DNA from: Mycobacterium paraseoulense
GTDB taxonomy: Bacteria; Actinomycetota; Actinomycetes; Mycobacteriales; Mycobacteriaceae
DNA: 64,000 nucleotides
Assembly: GCF_010731655.1 (NCBI RefSeq)
Contig: NZ_AP022619.1
Location: forward strand, 5,084,001-5,148,000
Reading direction: 5' to 3'
Within the stretch, counting starts at the first letter, position 1. Each line of letters starts with the position of its first letter. The notes beneath the pieces were generated by a model that saw only the letters and a list, made by a program, of their open reading frames with translations, searched no databases and was not told the origin of the DNA. This document shows, one piece after another, positions 53,059 to 61,488 of the stretch. The translations under genes were made by a program, and so were the position numbers.

Positions 53059-54188
53059 CGGGACAGCCGGCCCGCAAGGCGGGCGGTGAACTCGCTGGCC
53101 CGCGCCGGGCTGTCCAGCGCGAACTGCGCCGCGGTAGCGCGGTCGCCGTCGTCGTAGTGCCGCACCAGGATCGGCACGCCACCGTCGCGCACCGCGTCGA
53201 ACGCGTCTTCGTCGGTGATGTCGTCGCCGAGATAGACCGGCGTCCGGACACCGGACTCGGCCTCGGTCAGGTGATCGAGCACCCAGCGCAGCGTTTTGCC
53301 CTTGTCCCAGTCCAGGTCCGGGCGCAGCTCGATGACCTCGCGGCCGGTGGTCACCCGGAGCCCGTCGCGCCGGCCCGCCGCGCGCACCGCGGCCGCCACC
53401 TCGCCGACCCGGTCGCGCGCGGCGTTGCGGTAGTGCACGGCGACCCCGAAGCGCTTGTGCTCCACCACCACACCGGGGATGGCGCCCAGCCGCTCCCGCA
53501 GCTCGCCGGCCGCACGCTCCAGCACCGGCACGGCCGTCGCGGCGGCGTCGTTCTGGTGATGCGCGCCGTCGGGCGCCGTCAGCTCGAAGCCGTGACTACC
53601 GGCATACCAGATTCCTTGCACCCCAACCCGTTTCGTCACGTCGGCCAGATCCCGGCCCGACAGCACCGCGACCGGGCACCGGGCGGCCAGCTGCTGCAGC
53701 GCCTCGGTGGCGCCCGCGACCGGGGTGGCGGCATCCGGGTCGTTGACGATGTCGGACAGCGTGCCGTCGAAGTCGAAGAACACCGCCGGCCGCCGAGCGG
53801 CCAGGTCGTCGAGGGCCACCAGCGCGTCGGGCAGCTGCGACATTCGCCGGTCCCCGGTGCGCACGGTCACCTCGCCGAGGTCGGCGACGACCGCGTCCGC
53901 GCCGGCGCCTCGCAGCGCGTCACCAGGCCCGGCGTCGACGCCGATGACCAACGCGAACCCGCCGGCACGCGCGGCCTCGACGGCCGCCGCGTCGGTGGTG
54001 ACGACCACGCACCGGCCCGGTCGCGCGCCCAGGCCGTCGGCCACCCTCGACAGGCTTTCGGGGGAGGAGAAAGCGGCGGTGCCCACCCCGATCTCACGCA
54101 GCCGCCCGTCCAGGGCGGCGTCGGATGCGTCGAAGAGCACGGCGTCATGGCGGCGTGGGTCGATGACGACCGGCCCCGACTGTGGCAT
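53055..54188 (-). CDS. otsB2: Trehalose-6-phosphate phosphatase
   Basis: 377 residues. An N-terminal ~130-residue HAD-like non-catalytic extension, typical of mycobacterial OtsB2, precedes the catalytic HAD domain (DFDGTLSDIV, SGRDLADV, GDDITDEDAF). Completes the OtsA-OtsB trehalose pathway; essential in M. tuberculosis. ATG at 54188; 41 bp after the upstream acyltransferase stop, same strand. Confidence 0.95.
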   Translation of the reverse strand: MPQSGPVVIDPRRHDAVLFDASDAALDGRLREIGVGTAAFSSPESLSRVADGLGARPGRCVVVTTDAAAVEAARAGGFALVIGVDAGPGDALRGAGADAVVADLGEVTVRTGDRRMSQLPDALVALDDLAARRPAVFFDFDGTLSDIVNDPDAATPVAGATEALQQLAARCPVAVLSGRDLADVTKRVGVQGIWYAGSHGFELTAPDGAHHQNDAAATAVPVLERAAGELRERLGAIPGVVVEHKRFGVAVHYRNAARDRVGEVAAAVRAAGRRDGLRVTTGREVIELRPDLDWDKGKTLRWVLDHLTEAESGVRTPVYLGDDITDEDAFDAVRDGGVPILVRHYDDGDRATAAQFALDSPARASEFTARLAGRLSR

Positions 54189-54229
54189 GCCCCAACCTTC
54201 TCACGATGGTCGGACCGGCCGGGAGCGGG

Positions 54230-55576
54230 TCAGTGCCGCGCTTGTCCGGGGAAAGGCGGGCGCGGCCCCGGCGCGCGGCCGGGGAACGCGCGCGGCGACC
54301 GCTTGCGGCGGCGACCGCTGAACAGCAGGACCGAGTCCTGGCTGAGCGCGACCAGCCGCGCCATGCCCAGCTCGATCCCGGCGGCCAGGCACGTGACGTC
54401 GAACGCGGCGCCGGGCTCGGCGGTGATGCCGAAGACGAGTTCGTCGCCGTAGCTCAGCACCGCGACCCCGGTGCTCAACTGAACGGCGGTCGGCGGGACG
54501 GGCAGCACGCGCACCATCGTCTGGCCCATGAGGCGCAGCCGGTGCCGGGGTCCGGGCACGTTCGTCGTCAAGGTCACGACGGCGCGCTGCGGCAGCCGCG
54601 ACAGCAGCTGTATGACGTTGTCCCGCACCACGCTCGGCAAGGAGTTGAGCGCCGACTCGACGATGCCGCCGGTGTGGGGCGGGTGAGTTTCCTTGTCGTT
54701 CCACCTCGCCTGCACCGCGCGCAAGCGCTGGACCGGGTCGTCGTGTTCGACCGGCAGGTAAGGCGAACGGGCGGGCGCCGGCACCAGGGCGCGCAGCGAG
54801 CCCGCCCGCGGCTCCTCCCCGCGGCCGAGCAGCACGGTCCGGAAGCCCTCGGTGGCCGCGGCCAGCGCGACGTCGTCGATGGTGACATCGAACCGGCGGC
54901 AGACGCGGTCAACGTCGGCGATCGGGACGCGCACCGTGGCGTAGCGGCGCAGGATGGCGGCCCGGTCCCCCGTCCGCAGCGCGGGCCAGACCGCGGCGAG
55001 CACGGCGCCGGTCGCGGTCCACGACGCCCGCCACAGCGCATCGGCCCAGACCTCCCGCCGCCTCGACGGCCGCGAAAGCTGCTTGTCCACGGAGGCATCC
55101 GCGAAGGCGTCGTCGTCGGCGTCGTCACACAGCCTGGTGAGCAGATGCGCGGGTGAGCTGCCGCCGAGCAGGCGGTGATGGGTCTTCATCAGGATCGCCC
55201 ACCGGCCACCCTTCAGGCCCTCGATCACCCAGCACTCCCACGGCGGACGGTCCGGGCGCAGGGGGCGCTCGAGGGCGTGGGAGATGGCCCCGGCCAGCTC
55301 GGCGTCGTCGCCCGGCCGGGGGATCGCCACCTTGTGCACGTGCTGGGCGAGGTCGAATCCCGGGCAGTCGACCCAGTCCTGATCCGGCGGGTGCGCACGC
55401 GGCACTTGCGTGCAGCGCGGTATCGTCCGAATGCGTTCGGCCAGAAGGCGACTGAGGCGCCGGTAATCGGGTGCGCCGCCGTCGACGATCGCCACGGCGG
55501 CGATCGCCAGGCCGGCGTGCTGGTCGGGATCCCGCGCCGTCAGGAATGCCGTATCCAGTGCCCTCACCTGCGCCAT
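54230..55576 (-). CDS. WS/DGAT-type acyltransferase
   Basis: 448 residues, matching Rv3371 (446 aa), of the wax ester synthase/diacylglycerol acyltransferase family (Tgs). The active-site motif HHxxxDG reads HHRLLGG (H133-G139), so the histidines are kept but the Asp is Gly. TNVPGPRHRLRLMG and SYGDELVFGI are normal family features. The basic Pro-rich tail (RRRKRSPRAFPGRAPG) is unusual. Triacylglycerol synthase activity is uncertain. ATG start at 55576. Confidence 0.88.
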   Translation of the reverse strand: MAQVRALDTAFLTARDPDQHAGLAIAAVAIVDGGAPDYRRLSRLLAERIRTIPRCTQVPRAHPPDQDWVDCPGFDLAQHVHKVAIPRPGDDAELAGAISHALERPLRPDRPPWECWVIEGLKGGRWAILMKTHHRLLGGSSPAHLLTRLCDDADDDAFADASVDKQLSRPSRRREVWADALWRASWTATGAVLAAVWPALRTGDRAAILRRYATVRVPIADVDRVCRRFDVTIDDVALAAATEGFRTVLLGRGEEPRAGSLRALVPAPARSPYLPVEHDDPVQRLRAVQARWNDKETHPPHTGGIVESALNSLPSVVRDNVIQLLSRLPQRAVVTLTTNVPGPRHRLRLMGQTMVRVLPVPPTAVQLSTGVAVLSYGDELVFGITAEPGAAFDVTCLAAGIELGMARLVALSQDSVLLFSGRRRKRSPRAFPGRAPGPRPPFPGQARH

Positions 55577-55711
55577 GCTCGCCCCCGCCGAAAATCTCGC
55601 CTGGTTACCAGTGTCTGCCCGGCCCCCGCGCCCGCGGTAGGCGCGCGGCGTTAAGAGCTTGTTTATGAGTTGAAGATCGGTTTAACAACGGTTGGCCGGG
55701 CCGGAGGAAAT

Positions 55712-55727
55712 TCGAACACACATTCGA
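55712..55727. promoter_or_regulatory. LexA (SOS) box upstream of dnaE2
   Basis: TCGAAC-ACAC-ATTCGA fits TCGAAC-N4-GTTCGA with one mismatch. It lies only 13 bp before the dnaE2 GTG, so LexA would block transcription directly and the transcript would have a very short leader or none. Confidence 0.88.
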
Positions 55728-55740
55728 TAGACTGTCGGCC

Positions 55741-58700
55741 GTGGGTTGGTTTAACGGCCCGCCGAGCTGGGCGGAAATGGAGCGGGTGCTCAACGGCAAG
55801 CCCCGCCATGCCGGCGTGCCGGTGGTGCCCGGGGAAGACGCCCCCCTGTCACCCAGGCGCGGAACGTACCGGCCGCCGGACGACACCCGGGCGGCCCGCT
55901 CGTCCGTTCCATACGCCGAGCTGCACGCGCATTCGGCGTTCAGCTTCCTCGACGGGGCCAGCACGCCGGAGGAGCTGGTCGAGGAGGCCGCCCGGCTGGG
56001 GTTGCGCGCGCTGGCGCTGACCGACCACGACGGCCTGTACGGTGCGGTGCGGTTCGCCGAAGCGGCCGCCGAGCTCGAGCTGCGCACCGTGTTCGGCGCG
56101 GAACTGTCCCTGGGGCGCGGGGCCCGCACCGAGACGCCCGATCCGCCCGGCCCGCACCTGCTGGTGCTGGCCCGCGGCCCGGAGGGCTACCGGCGGCTGT
56201 CGCGGCAGCTGGCCGCGGCGCACTTGGCCGGCGGGGAGAAAGGGAAGCCGCGCTACGACGTCGACGCGCTGACCGAGGCCGCCGGCGGGCACTGGCACAT
56301 CCTCACCGGATGCCGCAAAGGCCATGTCCGCCAAGCGCTTTCCAATGGCGGTCCGGACGCGGCGGAGCGAGCGCTGGCCGACCTGGTGGATCGTTTCGGC
56401 GCTGGGCGGGTCAGCATCGAGTTGACCCACCACGGTCAACCGCTCGACGACGAGCGCAACGCGGCGCTGGCCGCCCTCGCGCCGCGCTTCGGCGTCGGCG
56501 TCGTCGCCACCACCGGGGCGCATTTCGCGGGGCCGTCGCGGCGTCGGCTGGCCATGGCGATGGGCGCCATCCGGGCGCGGCAGTCCCTGGACGCCGCCGC
56601 GGGCTGGCTGGCCCCACTGGGTGGTTCGCACCTGCGGTCCGGCGAGGAGATGGCCCGGCTGTTCGGCCAGCGGCCCGAGGCGGTGACCGCCGCCGCCGAG
56701 CTCGGTGAACAGTGCGCATTCGGGCTGGCGTTGATCGCCCCGCAGCTGCCGCCCTTCGACGTGCCCGCCGGGCACACCGAGGACAGCTGGCTGCGGCAAC
56801 TGACCATGATGGGGGCGCGAGACCGCTACGGGCCGGCCGATGCCGCGCCGCGCGCGTACTCCCAGATCGAACACGAGTTGAAAGTCATTGCGCACCTGAC
56901 GTTCCCGGGCTACTTCCTGGTGGTCCACGACATCGCCCGGTTCTGCCGGTGCAACAACATCCTGTGTCAGGGCAGGGGATCGGCGGCCAACTCCGCGGTT
57001 TGTTACGCCCTGGGCGTCACCGCGGTGGATCCGGTGGCCAACGAGCTGTTGTTCGAGCGCTTTCTGTCGCCCGCCCGTGACGGACCGCCCGACATCGACA
57101 TGGACATCGAGTCCGACCAGCGCGAAAAGGTCATCCAGTACGTCTACGACCGCTACGGCCGCGACTACGCCGCCCAGGTCGCCAACGTCATCACCTACCG
57201 GGGACGGATCGCGGTGCGCGACATGGCCCGCGCCCTGGGGTTCTCGCAGGGCCAGCAGGACGCCTGGAGCAAGCAGCTCGGCCATTGGGACGGGCTCGCC
57301 GATTCGCCCGATGTCGAGGGCATCCCACCGCCGGTGGTCGACCTGGCCAACCAGATTCGTAACTTGCCGCGGCACATGGGTATTCACTCCGGCGGCATGG
57401 TGATCTGCGACCGGCCGATCGCCGACGTGTGCCCGGTTGAGTGGGCGCGCATGGAGAACCGCAGCGTCCTGCAGTGGGACAAGGATGACTGCGCGGCAAT
57501 CGGTTTGGTGAAGTTCGACCTGCTCGGGCTGGGCATGCTGTCAGCGCTGCACTACGCGATCGACCTGGTGGCAGAGCACAAGGGGATCGACGTGGACCTG
57601 GCCAGGCTCGACCTCTCGGAGCCGGCGGTGTACGAGATGCTGGCGCACGCCGACTCCGTCGGCGTGTTCCAGGTGGAGTCGCGGGCGCAGATGGCGACCC
57701 TGCCGCGGCTGAAGCCGCGGATCTTCTACGACCTGGTGGTCGAGGTCGCCCTGATCCGGCCCGGGCCCATCCAGGGCGGATCGGTGCACCCCTACATCCG
57801 CCGGCGCAACGGGCTGGACCCGGTCGTCTACGACCACCCGTCCATGGAGCCGGCGCTGCGAAAGACGCTGGGGGTGCCGCTCTTTCAGGAGCAGCTGATG
57901 CAGCTCGCGGTCGACTGCGCCGGCTTTTCGGCCGCCGAGGCCGACCAGCTGCGCCGCGCGATGGGCTCCAAGCGTTCCACCGAGCGCATGCGGCGGCTGC
58001 GCGGCCGGTTCTATGACGGCATGCGCGCGCTGCACGGTGCCCCCGACGAGGTGATCGACCGGACCTACGAAAAGCTGGAGGCCTTCGCCAATTTCGGCTT
58101 CCCGGAGAGCCACGCGCTGAGTTTCGCGTCGCTGGTGTTCTATTCGTCGTGGTTCAAGCTGCATCACCCGGCGGCGTTCTGCGCGGCGCTGCTGCGGGCG
58201 CAGCCGATGGGTTTCTATTCGCCGCAGTCGCTGGTGGCCGACGCACGCCGGCACGGCGTGACGGTGCACGGCCCGGACGTCAACGCCAGCCTGGCGCACG
58301 CCACCTTGGAAGATGCAGGGAACGCCGTCCGCCTCGGGCTGGGCGCCGTTCGCCACATCGGCGACGACCTCGCCGAGCGGCTGGTCGAGGAGCGAAACAC
58401 CAACGGCGCGTTCGCTTCCCTGCTGGACCTGACGACCCGGCTGCAGCTCTCGGTGCCGCAGACGGAGGCGCTGGCGACGGCCGGGGCGCTGGGTTGCTTT
58501 TCCATGTCCCGGCGCGAGGCGCTGTGGGCGGCCGGGGCGGCCGCCACCCAACGCCCGGACCGGTTACCGGGCGTGGGCTCGTCGTCGCATGTCCCGGCGT
58601 TGCCCGGGATGAGCGAGCTGGAGCTGGCCGCCGCCGACGTGTGGGCCACCGGCGTGTCCCCGGACAGCTACCCGACGCAGTTCCTGCGGGCGGACCTGGA

Positions 58701-59022
58701 CGCGATGGGGGTGGTGCCCGCCGAGAAGCTGCTCGGCGTGCCCGACGGCGACCGGGTGCTGATCGCCGGCGCGGTGACCCACCGGCAGCGGCCCGGGACG
58801 GCCCAGGGGGTGACGTTCCTCAACCTCGAGGACGAGACGGGGATGGTCAACGTCCTCTGCACGCCGGCGGTGTGGGCGCGGCACCGCAAGCTGGCCAACA
58901 CCGCGCCCGCGATGCTGGTGCGCGGCCAGGTCCAAAACGCAAGCGGCGCAGTCACCGTCGTCGCCGAGCGGCTGGGCCGCATCACCCTGGCGGTCGGCTC
59001 GCGCTCGCGCGACTTCCGGTGA
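55741..59022 (+). CDS. dnaE2: Error-prone DNA polymerase DnaE2
   Basis: 1093 residues (M. tuberculosis ~1080). N-terminal PHP domain (AELHAHSAFSFLDGAS), C-family polymerase core with catalytic PDIDMDIE (D451, D453), helix-hairpin-helix region and a C-terminal OB fold (VTFLNLEDETGMVNV). It works with ImuA' and ImuB (43607-45877) in SOS mutagenesis. GTG start (GWFNGPPSW) immediately after a LexA box. Confidence 0.96.
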   Translation: MGWFNGPPSWAEMERVLNGKPRHAGVPVVPGEDAPLSPRRGTYRPPDDTRAARSSVPYAELHAHSAFSFLDGASTPEELVEEAARLGLRALALTDHDGLYGAVRFAEAAAELELRTVFGAELSLGRGARTETPDPPGPHLLVLARGPEGYRRLSRQLAAAHLAGGEKGKPRYDVDALTEAAGGHWHILTGCRKGHVRQALSNGGPDAAERALADLVDRFGAGRVSIELTHHGQPLDDERNAALAALAPRFGVGVVATTGAHFAGPSRRRLAMAMGAIRARQSLDAAAGWLAPLGGSHLRSGEEMARLFGQRPEAVTAAAELGEQCAFGLALIAPQLPPFDVPAGHTEDSWLRQLTMMGARDRYGPADAAPRAYSQIEHELKVIAHLTFPGYFLVVHDIARFCRCNNILCQGRGSAANSAVCYALGVTAVDPVANELLFERFLSPARDGPPDIDMDIESDQREKVIQYVYDRYGRDYAAQVANVITYRGRIAVRDMARALGFSQGQQDAWSKQLGHWDGLADSPDVEGIPPPVVDLANQIRNLPRHMGIHSGGMVICDRPIADVCPVEWARMENRSVLQWDKDDCAAIGLVKFDLLGLGMLSALHYAIDLVAEHKGIDVDLARLDLSEPAVYEMLAHADSVGVFQVESRAQMATLPRLKPRIFYDLVVEVALIRPGPIQGGSVHPYIRRRNGLDPVVYDHPSMEPALRKTLGVPLFQEQLMQLAVDCAGFSAAEADQLRRAMGSKRSTERMRRLRGRFYDGMRALHGAPDEVIDRTYEKLEAFANFGFPESHALSFASLVFYSSWFKLHHPAAFCAALLRAQPMGFYSPQSLVADARRHGVTVHGPDVNASLAHATLEDAGNAVRLGLGAVRHIGDDLAERLVEERNTNGAFASLLDLTTRLQLSVPQTEALATAGALGCFSMSRREALWAAGAAATQRPDRLPGVGSSSHVPALPGMSELELAAADVWATGVSPDSYPTQFLRADLDAMGVVPAEKLLGVPDGDRVLIAGAVTHRQRPGTAQGVTFLNLEDETGMVNVLCTPAVWARHRKLANTAPAMLVRGQVQNASGAVTVVAERLGRITLAVGSRSRDFR

Positions 59023-59121
59023 CCTCTTTGGCCGAACGTGTATCCACTGCGGAGATTCCGGCTCATTTTTCGCGCTGAGTGCACGCTCGGCGGGGGTCGG
59101 CCGCCTCGGTAGTCTCCAAGC

Positions 59122-59766
59122 ATGACCCTCAACCTGTCCGTCGACGAAGTCCTCACCACCACCCGCTCGGTCCGCAAACGCCTCGACTTCGACAAGCCCG
59201 TCGGCCGCGACGTGCTGATGGAATGCCTCGAACTGGCGCTGCAGGCGCCCACGGGATCCAATTCGCAGGGCTGGCAATGGGTGTTCGTCGAGGACGCCGA
59301 GAAGAAAAAGGCGATCGGCGACGTCTACCTGAAAAACGCCCGGGCCTACCTCAGCTCACCCGCTCCCGAGTACGGCGAGGGGGACACCCGTGGCGAGCGG
59401 ATGGGCAAGGTCCGCGACTCCGCGACCTACCTCGCCGAGCACATGCACGAGGCGCCCGTGTTGTTGATCCCGTGCATCGAGGGCCGCGACGACCAGACGC
59501 CGTTGGGCGGGGTGTCGTTCTGGGCCTCGCTGTTCCCCGCGGTCTGGAGTTTCTGCCTGGCGCTGCGTTCCCGCGGGCTGGGCTCGTGCTGGACGACGTT
59601 GCACCTGCTCCGCGACGGTGAGCAGCAGGTGGCCGACGTGCTGGGCATTCCCTACGGCAAGTACAGCCAGGGCGGCTTGTTCCCGATCGCCTACACCAAG
59701 GGCACCGACTTCCGCCCCGCCAAGCGGCTGCCCGCCGAGCAGGTCACGCACTGGAACGGCTGGTAA
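59122..59766 (+). CDS. Nitroreductase-family protein (Rv3368c homologue)
   Basis: 214 residues, identical length to Rv3368c. TTTRSVRKRLDFDKPV and ALQAPTGSNSQGWQWVFV form the FMN site; SFWASLFPAVWSFCLALRSRGLGSCWTTLH, in parts SFCLALRSRGLGS, is the dimer/FMN helix. Substrate unknown. ATG start. Its last 23 bp overlap the convergent YCII-like gene. Confidence 0.92.
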   Translation: MTLNLSVDEVLTTTRSVRKRLDFDKPVGRDVLMECLELALQAPTGSNSQGWQWVFVEDAEKKKAIGDVYLKNARAYLSSPAPEYGEGDTRGERMGKVRDSATYLAEHMHEAPVLLIPCIEGRDDQTPLGGVSFWASLFPAVWSFCLALRSRGLGSCWTTLHLLRDGEQQVADVLGIPYGKYSQGGLFPIAYTKGTDFRPAKRLPAEQVTHWNGW

Positions 59767-60085
59767 CGAGCGGCCACACCTCGACAACCCCATGCGCGAC
59801 CGCGCAGGGCGTGTGACTCACCCGCTCGATCGCCGCGTCGAGGTCGTCGGCCTCCAACACGGCGAACCCCGCGATCGGCAGCGCCGACCGCTGGAACGGG
59901 CCCTCCTCGACCCGCACGCCCGCCCGGTCCGGATTGCGCACCGTCACGGGCCGTCCCGCGATCCCCACAACTGCGCCGGCAGCGCCCAATTCATCGTCGC
60001 GCGCGTGCGCGGCCTGTTTGCATTCGTCGCTGACCCGGTGGTAGCCGGCTTCGTCGCCATAACCGATCGTGATGAAGGTTGCCAT
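59744..60085 (-). CDS. YCII-related (DGPF-like) domain protein
   Basis: 113 residues. ATFITIGYGDEAGYHRVSDE at the N-terminus and EADDLDAAIERVSHTP toward the end fit the ferredoxin-like YCII/DGPF fold, often fused to or encoded with ECF sigma factors (none adjacent here). No catalytic evidence. ATG at 60085. Confidence 0.7.
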   Translation of the reverse strand: MATFITIGYGDEAGYHRVSDECKQAAHARDDELGAAGAVVGIAGRPVTVRNPDRAGVRVEEGPFQRSALPIAGFAVLEADDLDAAIERVSHTPCAVAHGVVEVWPLVTSRSSA

Positions 60086-60131
60086 GCCATTGTTGACCGC
60101 CGCGCGGCCCGATTCTCATCGCGGCGGTCGA

Positions 60132-60596
60132 CTACACCGCCCCGTCATAGCCGTGTTGCCGCCACGCCTCGTAGACCGCGACGGCCGCGGCGTTGGACAG
60201 GTTCAGGGATCGGCGGCCCGCGAGCATCGGGATGCGCACCCGCTCGGTGATGTGCGGATCGGCCAGCGTCGCGGCGTCCAGGCCCGTGGGTTCGGGCCCG
60301 AACAGCAGCACGTCGCCCGCCCGGTAACCGACGTCGGCGAACGAGGTGGTCGATTGCGCGGTGAAGGCGAACACCCGCGCCGGCGAGAGCGCGTCCCACG
60401 CGGCCTGAAGCGACGGGTGGACGGTGACGGACGCCAGGTCGTGGTAGTCGAGCCCGGCCCGCCGGAGCTGGGGCTCGGACAGGTCGAACCCCAGCGGCTC
60501 GACCAGATGCAGTTCGCAGCCGGTGGCCGCCGCGGTCCGGATGGCGTTGCCCGTATTCGGGGGGATGCGCGGGGAGTAGAACATCAGCTTGAACAC
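60132..60596 (-). CDS. trmL: tRNA (cytidine(34)-2'-O)-methyltransferase, SPOUT family
   Basis: 154 residues, same length as SpoU (Rv3366). MFYSPRIPPNTGNAIRTAA is the TrmL N-terminus; LLFGPEPTGLD and IPMLAGRRSLNLSNAAAVAVYEA (in parts RSLNLSNAAAVAVYEAWRQ) form the SPOUT trefoil knot. Methylates the wobble ribose of certain tRNA-Leu in bacteria. ATG at 60596, divergent from the methyltransferase gene 17 bp away. Confidence 0.92.
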   Translation of the reverse strand: MFKLMFYSPRIPPNTGNAIRTAAATGCELHLVEPLGFDLSEPQLRRAGLDYHDLASVTVHPSLQAAWDALSPARVFAFTAQSTTSFADVGYRAGDVLLFGPEPTGLDAATLADPHITERVRIPMLAGRRSLNLSNAAAVAVYEAWRQHGYDGAV

Positions 60597-60613
60597 AACG
60601 CGATAATGGTCGC

Positions 60614-61219
60614 ATGGTCGAGCAGAGCCTCTGGATGCGGAAAGTCGCTGCCGATCCCGGACATTCGCACTGGTATATCGAGCGGTTCCGCGCCATGGCG
60701 CGGGCCGGTGACGATCTGGCCGGCGAGGCCCGCTTCGTCGACGCGATCGCGCCCCGCGGCGCGCGGATCCTGGACGCCGGTTGCGGTCCCGGCCGGTTGG
60801 GCGGGTACTTGGCCGCCGCCGGTCACCACGTCGTCGGCGTCGACGTCGACCCGGCGCTCATCGAGGCCGCCGAGCAGGATTACGCCGGCCCGCGCTGGCT
60901 CGTCGGAGACCTCGCCGAGCTGGACCTGCCCGCGCGCGGCATCGCCGAACCGTTCGACGTGATCGTGTCCGCCGGCAACGTCATGGCGTTCCTCGCCCCG
61001 AGCACCCGGGGACCGGTGCTGAGCCGGCTGCGGGCCCACCTCGCGGACGACGGCCGGGCGGCGATCGGCTTCGGCGCCGGCCGCGACTACGATTTCGCGG
61101 AGTTCCTCGGCGACGCGGCGGCGGCCGGGTTCGCGCCCGACCTGCTGCTGTCCACCTGGGACCTGCGACCGTTCACCGATGACTCGGATTTCCTCGTCGC
61201 GGTCCTCCGCCCGGCGTAG
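60614..61219 (+). CDS. Class I SAM-dependent methyltransferase C
   Basis: 201 residues. Motif I ILDAGCGPGRLGGYL, VVGVDVDPALIEAA, FDVIVSAGNVMAFL and a C-terminal strand DDSDFLVAVLRPA. Substrate unknown. ATG at 60614. Its last codons (CTCCGCCCGGCGTAG) lie inside copy A of the ~160-bp direct repeat, and an orphan copy of those codons is present in copy B downstream of the DUF2254 gene. Confidence 0.85.
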   Translation: MVEQSLWMRKVAADPGHSHWYIERFRAMARAGDDLAGEARFVDAIAPRGARILDAGCGPGRLGGYLAAAGHHVVGVDVDPALIEAAEQDYAGPRWLVGDLAELDLPARGIAEPFDVIVSAGNVMAFLAPSTRGPVLSRLRAHLADDGRAAIGFGAGRDYDFAEFLGDAAAAGFAPDLLLSTWDLRPFTDDSDFLVAVLRPA

Positions 61220-61362
61220 CTTCCGGCGGTCCCTGTTTGCCAGGGCCGTGCGCCCGCGGGCGGGTTCACCTTGGAGGGGCCCGTCTGCTCAGCACGGATT
61301 CTGGTGAGCTGGCCCGCGGGCTGTCATACTCGTCGGATTGCCACGTCGACGCGATCGCGCCC
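61204..61362 (+). repeat. ~160-bp direct repeat, copy A
   Basis: From CCTCCGCCCGGCGTAG to GCGCCC this segment recurs at 62862-63021 with roughly a dozen mismatches and one indel (about 92% identity by eye). Copy A contains the last codons and stop of methyltransferase C and the region leading to the DUF2254 gene. The best-conserved core, GGGTTCACCTTGGAGGGGCC through TCATACTCGTCGGATTGCCA, is noncoding and may hold a promoter. Confidence 0.85.
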
Positions 61363-61488
61363 ATCCCCACCGCCGCCCTTGCCCAACAGAAACCCGGCCC
61401 GCCGACGGCGGATCTTTTCCGTCCGGGATGGCGTCGCAGCCGTTGGGACGGTCCGTCGGGGCGGCTGTTCGGTGAGGCGGACATTTCG

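Noticed and set aside
61237..61488. N-terminal extension of the DUF2254 protein to 61237
   Set aside because: It would translate through the direct repeat, which is noncoding in its other copy, and adds ~84 residues with no family similarity.
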